From the NCBI GenBank assembly GCA_001414485.1, contig LLEY01000181.1:1-64000 (forward strand): a stretch of DNA of 64,000 bases, read 5' to 3'. This document shows, piece after piece, positions 23,016 to 34,548 of this stretch. This stretch comes from Calycina herbarum (Eukaryota > Ascomycota > Leotiomycetes > Helotiales > Pezizellaceae). Numbering within the stretch: position 1 is the first letter of the stretch; each line of letters opens with the position of its first letter. Below the pieces are notes generated by a model that was not told the origin of the DNA, did no database searches, and worked only from the letters and a program-made list of their open reading frames with translations. Position numbers and translations under genes: made by a program.

Positions 23016-23423
23016 ATGCAATTCATCGCCACCGCCGCTCTTTTCTTCGTCGCTGTCTCAGCCGTTGCAGTTCCAGCAACTACTCCTTCCTCCACCGTCT
23101 CTGTCGCAAACCCAATTGCTACTGCAGCAGCTGATACTGGTTTTGACTTCACAACAATGGCAAAGGCAATCGAGGACGCAAACAACATTGCAATTGCCGA
23201 GGCCGCTTTCAACGAGGCCAGATCCCTCGACAAGCGTGCTTGCTTTGGACTCAAGGCCGGTACCACAGCAGGTGATATCTGTATTAAGGCCTGCGAGACT
23301 GCCTGCGTAAGCGCTTCATCCATCTAATCTTCTACAAAACTAGCTAACAGACCATTTCAGACTCTCGCTTCCGCTGGTCTCGCTGGTACCCTTTGCGCCA
23401 AGGCTTGCACCGTTACCTTGTAA
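23016..23423 (+). CDS. Small secreted cysteine-rich protein B with Kex2-type site
   Basis: Exons 23016-23306 and 23361-23423 (54-bp intron, GTAAGC donor, CTAAC branch, TTTCAG acceptor) give 117 aa. Signal peptide about 1-18 (MQFIATAALFFVAVSAVA). A propeptide of about 55 residues ends at LDKR, a Kex2 cleavage motif just before ACFGLK, so the mature peptide would be about 43 residues with six cysteines. Their spacing is C-x12-C-x3-C-x3-C-x11-C-x3-C. The last five match the core of protein A (20140-20484) exactly in spacing, although the residues between differ. Both start MQFI and both have a phase-0 intron directly after a core cysteine. They are plausibly diverged paralogues. Function unknown; small size, export and cysteine pairing are the only firm facts. 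Confidence 0.78.
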
Positions 23424-26400
23424 ATTTCCTATCTCTAGTGTAAGCTTCCTCTCTTATCAGTTTACAATGACATCTTCTAACATTAAAATAGAGCATGGAA
23501 ACGGATGATTGAATCTCCGGTTTGAATATCTCCGGGGGAGAACTTTGGATTTGTTTGCGCTGGCGGAAAATTACCTTTCTCGGATATGTGCTTTCTTTGG
23601 GAATTGGACGCAAGGACCTTGAGAACACAGTTAGAGCAGGCTCGGGGTTTGATCGTGTCTTGTCTGATTTGATATCCGCTTTCTTTTATTGTTTGTGCTA
23701 TCTGCGAGGTTCGAAATCTGGTAGATAGGGATGTTTGAGTTGTAAGCTTGAAGATGCTTTATGTAGATGAGGATTGAAGATTTTCCAACTTCACATTTTG
23801 ACTTACTTAAGATCTCGTCTCTAACATGCTTTTAAATGGCTTGTTTTGTGGCCCACTTTACACAATTGCCGGCTTACTCCTTCAAACTTTTATATCTTGG
23901 CCTCGAGGCTCGCTAAATCTCGTGGGCTAACTCTGAATCCAAAATCTAGGACAAGAAATGATATTTCAAGTCGGTGCTAGGTCCACTAAGGTACCGTGGA
24001 AATTTTCGAAACCCTCGCTAATTTCTTTGGAATTGGGCCATCCGTCACTTCACGCTTTCTAGCCACCACGCGGAACCAAATATGTAAGAAGTAACTTGCA
24101 GTAACAACGTGTAACATACAGCCATTGCGTAAGTCAAATCGAATAGAGGCGTCTGATACAGCAGAATTTCCACAACCAACTGACACCGCTTCCATCACTC
24201 CACTCGCCTAGGTTCCAAAAGAAGTGTCAACTATTGCAACCACGACCCAAAATATCAATGAAAGTTCCTATGTCAGTAGGAATGAGCAACATGAAAATGA
24301 CAGTAACCAGAAACACAGGAGGAAAATTCTCGACTGTAGTAATATACCCGTCAGAGTGAAAGAGGCTATCGCTCCGCACCCATCCAATGACAACCCCAAA
24401 CTACGCCTTGAAACTCAAAATCTTTCTCCTTCTCGTAACCCCAACCATTATTTCCCTCCATATCCCGGTTTCCGCCTGAGAATGTGTTAACTCCAAGGGT
24501 GGCGGAAAAAGATATCAGTCAAACAGTCTTCTGCGGCCAACTATGAGGAACTTTCGTGAACGGAGAGGACTGCAACGCCGGTTCCATCTCCAACCTTTTG
24601 AGCAATTTCAAAAACTGATGTGGTGGTTGCAGTCTTAATTCGAATCGTAGTTGTCGTGCTCGTCGAGAGGGAGTAGGACATGAGAGTCTCTCTAATATTA
24701 CAACTGTGCTGGCTTGAGCCTGGGGTATGCTTGGGATTTTTATGTTGTTGGTTGATGTGTTTGATTTTTGGTGCTGTACTTTTGTGCCAGTGGAAAGAGA
24801 GCCGATTTTATGTTTATGTTGGAGGTGGGAATGTATTCACTTAACACCTTCGTCACGTATGAATGGATGAAGAGATGGAGGTGAAGGTTTGAGGAGGAGA
24901 TATAGGTTATTAAGCCATCTAAAAGAGAATTAAATCGAGGACTAAATCATCAAGCACTCAGTAAATACAAAAGATGCTCTCTTGGATTTGAAGTCCTGTT
25001 TACATATCGAAGCCTTGATTTTGTATAATTGATCTTTTCCTCCTGTGAATTAACCAGGTCTGTGAATTATCGAACCAAGTTGAATGATTGCTACAATTCC
25101 AAGTTTGTCCTTAAATTCTGATGAGAGAGTTCAACAGCTGTCAGAGTTTTTAACACAGGAACTTATTCACTTAGCATATATCTTCCGTCCTTGGCCAAAC
25201 AATGAACTTAAAAGCAAAAAAAGAGATAGTAATAGAAGAACCACCAAATAAAAGATTTAATCATCTGAACTATTAACAGCCAAAAAACCCTGTTACTGTC
25301 GAAAGGTTTTACGTTCGTCGGTTTTGTATTGAACATTTACATTTTTTTATTTAAATTAAGAATGCTCCAGGTATCTTGAAAAAACTGTTCCGTCTATTTT
25401 TGTTTTCTTTGACTAACGTACTAACTCTTTGGTGTTCTACTTCTCCTGGCTATTGCTAAAAAAAGCAACCATTTTCCAGGGCCTTCGTAGCTCTCGTCCT
25501 CTCTATGAAGACCTTATCCATGGTAACGATGGAGTGTTTATTAAGTACGCAAAAGCAAATAGTTAGCAAAGAGGGCTCGTAGATCACTCATATAGAATAC
25601 CCTCTGTCAGCAAAAGATCATATCTCTCTCATTAGATAAAATTTTTTATCATCCCCAGTTATCTCGACAAAAATAACTCAAATTCAAACCCCAACCCAAA
25701 CCCAAACAAGAAGGTTCCTAAAATAAAACAGTCGGTACCTGCCGATAGGTCACTCAACCCATCATTTCAAGATGATACTAAAATAGCCCCTCCTTCCCAG
25801 ATGATTGGGTCAACCCTGGTAAAGCCAAGCTGTACCCCTCCTCTCACCCCCACCTTCGAAAACCCGACCATGCGGGAGTTGGCGATGATAAAGATCACGC
25901 TGAGCCTTGGAGGCAACCAAATCTGGGAATCAGAAATCAGAAAGTAGACTGCATAATACTGGAATCCAGAACTTCAACGCAAAAGCCCGTACCAGAGCGC
26001 GAAGCCAATAAACCGGAAGCAACATACTCCAACGACCGAAGCTTGAACACCAGAACTAAACAAACAGAAACTAGAGAAAAAGATTCGGAGGATTCTTTTC
26101 CAACAGCTATTCCCTTCTCCACCTCTAAACAAAAGAACAGAAGAAGAAAAAGAAGAACTGTTTTACCACCCCACACCAGAAGAAAAAGACGACAAGGACA
26201 ATAGCCCAGGTAGAGAAGACAAACGGAAGCCTACTATACCCTGCGCACTCACCTGCTCCTTCCCTCGTGAAGTGTTGACACGAGTTTCGACACCTCGAGT
26301 TGTGAAAGGAAAGAACGATCACCAAGCACCTCAGTCCGCACCTGCCCTCTTATTTTTTTCACCAAGGCGAGAGAAAAGGAGAGAGCGACCAACCAGCCTC

Positions 26401-26495
26401 AACCAAATTTCCACCTCAATTTTACAACTTTCTGGACTCCCATCGAACTCCCCAGGAATAAAACACCCCCTCCTTCCTCTCCATACTCTCAAAAA
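23424..26495. other. Long intergenic region, mostly featureless
   Basis: 3 kb. A possible relic lies at 24387-24479: an ATG and 30 codons that read like a signal peptide (LKLKIFLLLVTPTIISLHIP) ending in TGA, with Cys-containing fragments downstream but no open frame. Around 25640-25900 the sequence is AT- and CA-rich. The last 200 bp are the likely promoter and leader of the next gene. Confidence 0.5.
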
Positions 26496-27113
26496 ATGGC
26501 AACAACCACGCCCCTCTTCAAAATCTACCTAGCAGGCCCCGACGTGTTCCTCTCTGACCCCGTAGCTCGAGGCAACCACCTTAAATCCCTCTGCACAAGT
26601 CATAACCTCCAAGGTCTCTTCCCTCTAGACAACGCCCTAGAACGCGATGCGAAAACCAACAAACCTCACGTCCCCCACACCCACGCATTCGCAAACGCAA
26701 TACGAACCGCGAATATGGAATCAATATCCTCCTCCGACGGTATCCTCGCAAACATGACACCCTTCCGCGGTCCCTCGATGGATGTAGGAACAGCCTACGA
26801 AATGGGCGTCGGCGCCGCGTTGGGGAAAGTGGTAGTGGGGTATACATTAGATGGGGGAAAGGGATATGTGGAGAAAGTTCATTCATGGGCTGAGGGGAAG
26901 GGGAAAATTACGAGGGGGGAGGACGGACATCTTAGGGATGAAGGGGGAATGGCTGTGGAAGAGTTTAAGACGGTTGAGGGGGAGAAGGGGTTGGTGGATA
27001 ATTTGATGATGGCTTGTGGGATTGAGAGGTTGTGTACGAGCGAGGAGGAGGCTGTTAGGGTTTTGGCCGAGATTTTGAGGGAGAGGAGTGGGAAAGAGGG
27101 TGGCGAGAAGTGA
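26496..27113 (+). CDS. Nucleoside 2-deoxyribosyltransferase-like protein
   Basis: Intronless, 205 aa, ATG in AAAAAATGG context. The N-terminus KIYLAGPDVF is the first strand and P-loop-like turn of the family. SSSDGILANMTPFRGPSMDVGTAYEMG holds the conserved Asp (about residue 96) and the catalytic Glu (about residue 102) of nucleoside 2-deoxyribosyltransferases. These enzymes exchange the base of 2'-deoxynucleosides or hydrolyse the N-glycosidic bond and serve nucleotide salvage. There is no signal peptide, so cytosolic. Length fits the longer eukaryotic members (bacterial ones are about 150 aa); the extra residues are a Gly/Glu-rich loop at 120-155 and a charged C-terminal tail. Codon choice shifts from C-rich to G-rich halves, a curiosity seen in the raw sequence. 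Confidence 0.88.
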   Translation: MATTTPLFKIYLAGPDVFLSDPVARGNHLKSLCTSHNLQGLFPLDNALERDAKTNKPHVPHTHAFANAIRTANMESISSSDGILANMTPFRGPSMDVGTAYEMGVGAALGKVVVGYTLDGGKGYVEKVHSWAEGKGKITRGEDGHLRDEGGMAVEEFKTVEGEKGLVDNLMMACGIERLCTSEEEAVRVLAEILRERSGKEGGEK

Positions 27114-27760
27114 GGAGCTTGTGTAGTGGGGAGAGGGCGGATGGTGGTGGGATGTAAATTTTGATCTGCGATTTAGAGAGAAATAGAGCAAAAGATAGAG
27201 CTCTTGGAAGAAAGATTCACAGACTACTTCGATCGAGTGGACGATACAATGTCATGGCTTTCGGGATGGTATCGACAATGTATTGAGACATATAAGATTA
27301 CTCGATGAGTTGTTCGTGTTGACATCTCGAGGTACCAACATTTTGCGGTGTGTCACCGTAGCACCTGAGAACCAAGCGTTGTGCAAATCATATGCCTTAC
27401 TTGACAGAATTCGCCAGATCCCGTATCTGCTATATACTTATTGAACAGTGGGTATCCATACGATATGCTATTCACCATCCACATGACCAGAACCAAGTGG
27501 TACTGTGATACCATCGGGATGCTCGATGTTCCTGGATCTGCATACAGATTTGGTGGAACTGTGATATGGAAGAATGCGTTGCGCCCTAGAAATGGGCACT
27601 TGCTCCTCAAAGGAAATTAAAGTGAACCCAGTGAATTGGTCAGAGGATTTTCTTGCGTCGCGAGAAGGTTATTTGATACGACATGTCCCTCGTAATATGG
27701 ACCTTTTTGACAATCTTTCTTGAATTCGGCCTCTACCACCTTGTTTATATCTTTTCCGCA
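27114..27760. other. Intergenic region
   Basis: 3' flank of the deoxyribosyltransferase gene, then sequence without a supported gene. Confidence 0.5.
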
Positions 27761-28062
27761 ATGTCTCCCAGATTGAGACTCATGAGATTCTTCCGACGGA
27801 GGTCTTACCAGCTTCTTGAAGACGATGAAGACATAGAATTGAGAAGCACTCGCTCATCTTTGGACTCGTCGCAGGGAACTTCACCGCCCGAAAGACCATC
27901 AACTTCGCAACCAAGGCGCCGCTCCAGTGAAAGTATCAGAGAATGGTTGGAGATCCTTGAACCACATTGGCGACTGGTGAACTCTTGGTATGTATTCTCC
28001 AAAGAGGTTTGTATGGCCGCTAACGAGGTATAAGGAGAGTGATGAACGCATTCGGTATTTAG
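27761..28062 (+). CDS. Possible small Arg/Ser-rich hypothetical protein
   Basis: Exon 27761-27987, then a 47-bp intron with good signals (GTATGT donor, GCTAAC branch, ATAAG acceptor) and a second exon 28035-28062, giving 84 aa. The product is basic and Ser/Pro-rich (FFRRRSYQLLEDDEDIEL, then PERPSTSQPRRRSSESIREW). An upstream in-frame ATG at 27683 would add a hydrophobic segment. No family is recognised and no domain is visible. The splice signals are the main reason to list it; it may be spurious or part of a longer gene. Confidence 0.3.
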
Positions 28063-29017
28063 ACAGAAGCCAATCCAGACCTGCTTCAGCTCTTTCAATC
28101 ATCCTTCCGTCACGATGCTTGCCTCAATCATCAGTCTTAAATCATAGACTCAGCCGGGCGAAGGTCATCTTGAGACAGGGGCATTCCGGGGACTGAGCTG
28201 AAAGACGAAGGCAAGACAGGCTCCCCTTGGAAGATAATCGGCTCGATGAACCAGTCAAGAACAGAGGTATGACCTAGTTTGTTTTGTCCTTGCCCCGACT
28301 GCCTTCTCTCTCGACGCGCCTTGCATTTCCAGGGCTCGCATATCACCAGTCGGACTGTGGTTGTTGTCTAGCATTCGTCTTTATCTAACGAATTTCTCCC
28401 AGGTGGACAGCATTGATGGTTGCCCAAATAATCCAAGCCACAACCAACCCGATTGCTGGAAATGGGGTGCGAGGAATACGTACGGAGTAGGGGTCATGGA
28501 AGGAGTTGTATAAAACATTGTGTCGATCGAATAGGTTCATAGATGAGACTTGAGGTAGATTATGGTTCCTATATGTATTTTGTCTGAAGAGTCAGCTTTC
28601 TGATGGTCATGGTTAAAGACGGTAGAGGGAAGAGTGAGGGTAATGGGTGGAAATGAATTGAAGTCATCGCGACCTATTTCGTATGTATTGATGTCTTGAA
28701 ATTGGGGTTTCGGTCGGGCGCAAGTCGGTTTCAATGGCACAAAAGTATTTGGTGAAGAGAATTGAATGTGTTGATGAAATTAATGATCGCGACCACGACG
28801 ATTAGAGAGCTCATTTGACGGGCCATCACGTGAGTTGCTAGAGCCACTCCTGACTTGCATCTAGTTGAACTCTTGAAAGTACCCCGCCAGCTTTCTCACA
28901 AACAACTTTCTGCAAATATCGACATGTCAAACTTTTTCATCCGTTCATAATCATTTGCGCAGTCCCCCAGGACGCGTAACCATCATTAAATTACATTATC
29001 ACCCTCTTTTATTACCC
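28063..29017. other. Intergenic region
   Basis: No supported gene. The segment next to 29018 would be the 3' flank of the minus-strand sedolisin gene. Confidence 0.5.
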
Positions 29018-30943
29018 TCACTTCTTCGCCAAATCAACCAATTTAGGGAAAATAGGTGTACCAAAGCCAGTAACAGGATCCCATCCTTTCTTCGCCGCAA
29101 ACCCGGCAACTTGGCATCCAACAGCACTCCCACCAACAATATCAGTAAATCCCTTGTATCCTTTCGAATACAACCAAGGGTTCAAGAATCCAAGCGGAGA
29201 CTTGCCACACTCAAGGAGCGCATCGTTGACGAGAGAGATGATACCAGACATGAGAGGGGTCGAGGCAGAGGTACCACTGATGACACCCTCTGTGCCATTC
29301 CACACGTATGCGAAGTATTGACCTTGAGCGGCGATGTCGGGGTATGCGCGTCCCTTGGAGTTATAGAGACCGTTGTAGGTTCCGTTGAGCTCCTTGACGT
29401 ACTGGCTGACGACCTTCTCTTGGTAGGCGGGACGAGAGAAGTACTCGCTGAATCCACCTCCACTTGAGTACACCTCACGGAAAGAACCATCCGGTCTCGA
29501 AGTTCCGGCACGGAACGCGACGACTTCAGGCTCGAACTCGTGGGTTGCACCGACGGTAGTTACATAAGGACACGAAGCTGGAAAGGAAGGAAGGAACTTG
29601 TGCGTGTTCAGCCCGTCGTTACTGAAGCAAGTCGCATTTAATCCAACTCCGCGATCACCGGATGCGAAAAGAACTGATACACCACGGGCACCAAGTTGAG
29701 CAAATTGCTTGCACACTCTCTCAGCATAAGCTTGTGGCACAGTCTGCTCATCATCGCCATAGGAGGTACTGATGACTTGTGGGATAGAGGTTTGGTTGAG
29801 GATGTAGTTCAACCACATAAGATATGGCTCGTTAGTGTTGGTGGGAGTGTTGATGTCTGGGTTGAATGGGGGGCTTCCGCCAGTCGAGTACGAAACGACA
29901 GGAGTTGGATTGGAGATACCCATGATGGCCTGCACATCGAGATTGGCCTCTGCGGATGTCCCGTCCTCTGCTTGCGTGGCGTTGAGAGGACCATCTTGAA
30001 CCGGACCATTATCAATCGACAATTGTGGGAAGGTGTATGCTGCACCGACAGCTTCAGGACGATACTTGGCCAAGAACTTCTCGGTATCTGGTCGAATTGG
30101 AATCTCGCCCAGATAATTACAGAATCCAATGCTGTTCTTGTCCGTTGCCTTGGGCGTGTAACCCTTGGTAGAGTACAAAGTCTCAAAGCACTGTGGTGTA
30201 ACAGAGTCCACACTACAGACCTTTGCAATTGTCGAGTTTGTTGGAGGAGTATAATCTGGTGGAGTATACGGTGCCAACTTGAGGAACTCGGTTCCTTGGC
30301 CAGACAATCGCATGAAAGATGTGGTAGGTTGAACAGCATCAATATGCTCATGGAGATGTTGTGGGAGGGACCACTTTGGAGTTCGCACAAGTCGGTCTCC
30401 GTCTTCGTGCTCGTACACCTTATACTTGGTATCCAACAATTGTTCGACCATTTCGATTGGAAGAGAAACAGAGATCCAATCCTTCGCCGAACTGTACGAA
30501 AGGTCACTAACTCCATTGTCGCTCAACCACTCGTGGACCTTATTCAACGACTCGTCACTTGGTTTAACAAGTTCATTGACGTGATGCGCCGTGAGATGTT
30601 GTCCATAACGCTCATGTTCGGGATCCGAAACTAATCAATCATTTCCAATTAGCCGTTCGTCCTACATACAGGCGGGAATTGAGATTCCGAACTCAGTCGG
30701 TCACTAGGTAAGTGATTCCAACATACCTTCATACAAGTGTCTATCCAACTCCTCAAAGCTACCCTGTTTGATACCAATATTCAAATTGATCACATATGAC
30801 TTGGGTGCCTCATCCACCTCCTTCCAAGCTCGAGGGACGTAGTGCGTCTCCTTGACTGCGTAGGCGGTACGCGATTGGATTGGTGTCGAGACTGCTACTT
30901 GGAGAGTAGCAGCCAGGGAGAAGATCAATCTGAAGCCGACCAT
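29018..30943 (-). CDS. Secreted sedolisin (S53 tripeptidyl-peptidase-type) serine-carboxyl protease
   Basis: Minus strand, exons 30943-30727 and 30630-29018 (96-bp intron, GTATGT donor), giving 609 aa. Signal peptide about 1-19. Pro-kumamolisin activation domain about 35-190 (DEAPKSYVINLNI... DPEHERYGQHLTAHHV). The catalytic domain shows Glu300 and Asp304 in GTSAEANLDVQ, the oxyanion Asp365 in SYGDDEQ and Ser527 in SGTSAST. FTDIVGG and the C-terminal DPVTGFGTP supply the expected calcium site. All catalytic residues are present, so it should be active. Family members work at acidic pH outside the cell, removing tripeptides or cutting internally, for nutrition or host protein digestion. It stands alone, with a 3.6-kb upstream gap and a TATA-like element near 31090. 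Confidence 0.95.
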
Positions 30944-31087
30944 GATTACAACTGTTACTTGTAAAATGGATTGAGGGAGGATGAGGAGAATTGACGGCCA
31001 AGGGGAAACAAGCTCAGTGCCAATTGATCAAGCAAGACTTGGATGGGGGGAACCAAGACCATCCTCCTGTGCAGAAGGGGGATCTTC

Positions 31088-31092
31088 TTATA
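31088..31092 (-). promoter_or_regulatory. TATA-like element of the sedolisin gene
   Basis: TATAA within GATATAAGAAG on the minus strand, about 145 bp upstream of the sedolisin ATG. Confidence 0.35.
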
Positions 31093-31502
31093 TCACGACG
31101 GGGGTTTGATTAGATTGGACTGGCGATTGCTGGTGATTGCATTGCGACTTCACCCTGATAGTGGTCGAAGCGGACCTACCATCTTGTAGTGGTGTAATAG
31201 AGGCAGGGTAGGTGAAGCTTCCTGGGCGGCAATGGACAAGCATTCCGCGTGGTACCTTTTTTTCTTCCGTCCTATCAAGTGTTTGGATGATGGGGAGGAG
31301 GGGAACTTGGCGATCACGACAGGAAGGTGTAGCCAACAGACGGAAGTGAGAAGAGTCGCTCGGGTGTGGGGTACCTGGATGATTGCTTCAAATTAAAAAG
31401 TCAATTCACCATGGAGGTGGGTCGAGATAACGGCCTTCTGAAAGGGAGGGGTTTGCATATCTTCTTTTGCATATTTCCCCTGGGTTTTGTGAAGGGAGTA
31501 CC

Positions 31503-31529
31503 GGGTTATGCGGGTTATGCGGGTTATGC
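31503..31529. repeat. GGGTTATGC, three perfect tandem copies
   Basis: Three exact 9-bp copies in a row. Confidence 0.9.
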
Positions 31530-34500
31530 AAGGGGTCGGAGTGAAAGTGGGGAGAAGTGAGTTGTGACTGGATAAGGGATGGCGTTGTTCCTCGGCTGCT
31601 TTTCTCGATTGGGAAGGAGCGTTGGATAGTGAGAGATGGGACGGTTTGCTAGCGCCGCCGTTGGGGCGCGGGTATGAGGTGACTTTAATTAGGGAGAGTG
31701 TCATATTTTCTGCTTCTTGTTGAATTGTTGAATTGAATATGGCAATGAGAGATTTGGGGACGAGTCGATTACTCGATTTGGCATCGAGGCAAGAGTGTTT
31801 GATTGGGCTACTCTAGTCATTTTGCAATTGCATTGCCATTTTCCATCAGTCGTTTGGTTGGTTGGCTTTTAGATTTTTTTCTACTTCTGCTTTTGCAATT
31901 ACCTCTATTAGTTACTAAGTCTGTACTGGGACTTTCTCTTTCTTTCTGGTGTGGTGGTTGAGTCTTTTTGGAGGGTTGAGGCGCGAGTTGTTGAGGCGGT
32001 GAAGTATTATGTGGCTTCCTTTCTGAGATTTAGAGATTTTGGAGATATTGTTGGCGTATAAGGTGTGTGGAGAGTTTCATAGAGGGGGTACCGGAGGGGG
32101 AGGGGAAAGAAAGCTGTTCAATTTTTTGAGGGGGAGGGAGAGAATTTATGTTTATAGGTTAGAGGATGTTAGGATATTTGATTTAGTAAGTTGAAGTTTT
32201 TATGGTGTTATCTTGCTTGTTTGTACTTGATTTCTTGATTTCTTGACTTCCTGGGTCTCTGATTATATTTCGGATTGTGGCAGCAGTCAAGTGGCTGATA
32301 AGTTGTGTTTTATCTCTCTATCTGGGGGGTGTTCTGCTCTAATCTTTTATCTCGTCTTTCAATTCTGAAGCAGCAGTTGTTTCAAGTCTAAATTATGATT
32401 CCGTTTGTTTCTTTACTTTCAAAGACCATGGATGATTATTAATATGGTGTGTGTTTCTCACTACTAGTCGTGCAATTATAATAGTTACTAGAAAAATATA
32501 CAGAGAGGTGGACGAGAAGTGGGTGTTCTTTTATGTCCTAAGGAGAGGTGGGGGATACCTCATTCTTTCTCTGTTATTTGAGCTGGTCTTTTTTTTTTTT
32601 TTTTGGTGTTTGGGTCTTGAAGTAGATGTTCTTTGTGGGGTTGAGTTGAGCTGAGTGAGCTATGAAGGAATCTTAACGCCACTTGGCTCAGCTAAATTCT
32701 GTAGCCCTCTGGTGAATTAACGATGCTATTAATGTGTCACGTTACTGGCCTAAATAGATGGTACTAGTTCTATTGAGGTAAACTTTGTTGCACATCGCAA
32801 ATTCTAGTTTGATACATCAAACAAAGAGGGTTTTTTTTTATAAAAAAAGTGCCTAGTCTGATACGTCATATAACTGCTAACCAGCCTTAGAAGCACAAGA
32901 GCTAGACCTCTGGGAAGAAAGTCAGACAGGAAGTTTAACTCGATATTTGTTATGTATTATTCCGGAAATACTCACTTTACAGACGGTCGCTTCTTTCAAG
33001 AAGTATTTGAGAAGGGTTGGATGTAATGACGTGACAGAGTGTAGTGAAAGTTAGAAAAACCATAGAATACATTTATCTATTGTTGCTTCTTCCTCAAATA
33101 ATACTAGAGAGATCGCAATATGAACGACTCCTCTTCTTTCCCTCTAAACAGAATTATCAAGAGATAAAACATTTCCCACGTAATAAAATCTTCAACAAAA
33201 GACATAAATCTGCTGACTGCTTGGGACCTAAAGATGGTACTTGCATATTTCATGATAAGAGAGGCTAACGTTGCAACATGAAAAAAACTTAGAAAGTTTT
33301 GGAAAAAACTGGTAAAGTGCGATGATACTAAAGAGACTTATGAGGACGATTTTGCTTGTAATTATACCCCTTTCTTCCATCTACGAAGAACATAAATACC
33401 GAGAGGATACCGAGCAGCGTTGACATGACAATCTTCAAATTGTAGTTATGACAAAAAATCTCTACTTCACTTGCTGGTGGGATTTCTACGAGGTGAAGAT
33501 TCCGTAATAGTTAGATTTGGGTCTTTGTAAATACTTAAAACGGTTTTAGGAAATGAATATTCATAACGGAATTACATTGTTTACAAAGGTAAATTTCAAG
33601 GCGTAGCTCACTCACTGGGAGTCTGGGAGATTTCCCGACTGTTCCCCGCCTCGGTCATTTGAGAGAGAAATCCTGTCCTAATATGGCATTGGTATATTTC
33701 CTCCTTCCAACGAAAAAGTGCTGAGACGAGGTCCATATAATTGAATATAAGTATGCCTCTCAAGATCAAAAATTCAAGACGACGTCCATTAAGGATCTCC
33801 GAGAGCTGGTAAATCATCAAATAAAACTCAACAAAACTCGTCAAACCAAACACCTCTACCCCACCCTGCCCCGAAATACCAAAGCCTATCATCTGCCATT
33901 TTATCTTAAAGTCCCATACCACACCTCCTCAACGGACACGAAGAACACACCAAAAGTCCGAATAGTAAAGAGTTGAGATAAAACATTAAGACTCCCATGC
34001 AAGCAAAAATTCCTTGTTCACAGACAAGGAAAGGATGTTGATATAAGGCTGACCTTTCCAGGAACGGCTTGGCCATTAAATGAAAACAAGGTTTTGCCCA
34101 TGAAACGCCAAGAATAGCACTTACAGATTTCGGACGTAAGTTTAGATGAAGGTTCATCTGAACCCTGCCGATTATGAACTTAATCGTACTTTACCAAGAA
34201 AGTTACTCGTAGATGAAAACCCATTATTCCGAAACTTACAGGTATATACCATGTCCATCATGAACTTAGATACTGTAATCTTCCGGTACTTAAACGTCAC
34301 CTGCCCACTTCCCCGCTCCGACTACTTGAATGATCATCAACAAGGAGATCGGTTTCGGTACTTGTGTTGCACGCATACAAATCAAGTATTCCGCTTGTAC
34401 AGTAATAAAATTCCACATGTAGAGAAACCCAAATTAAAAAGTAAAAGTCAATTAAACAACGCTAACCCCCTCTAAAAGTATGTGCAAGAAACCAATCTCC

Positions 34501-34548
34501 TCATCCAAACACCAGGGTTACAAACAACCCTCCCCTTTCCCAATCCCC

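Larger units (their letters stand above)
30944..34548. other. Long intergenic region with simple repeats
   Basis: 3.6 kb between two minus-strand genes. The first 200 bp are the sedolisin promoter. A 9-bp tandem repeat lies at 31503-31529. From 31700 on the DNA is T-rich, with homopolymer T (about 32588-32604). Open frames on both strands are short and unspliced; I see no gene. Confidence 0.55.

Noticed and set aside
29696..30634. 312-codon plus-strand open frame
   Set aside because: Antisense to the sedolisin gene; no domain and no splice signals of its own.
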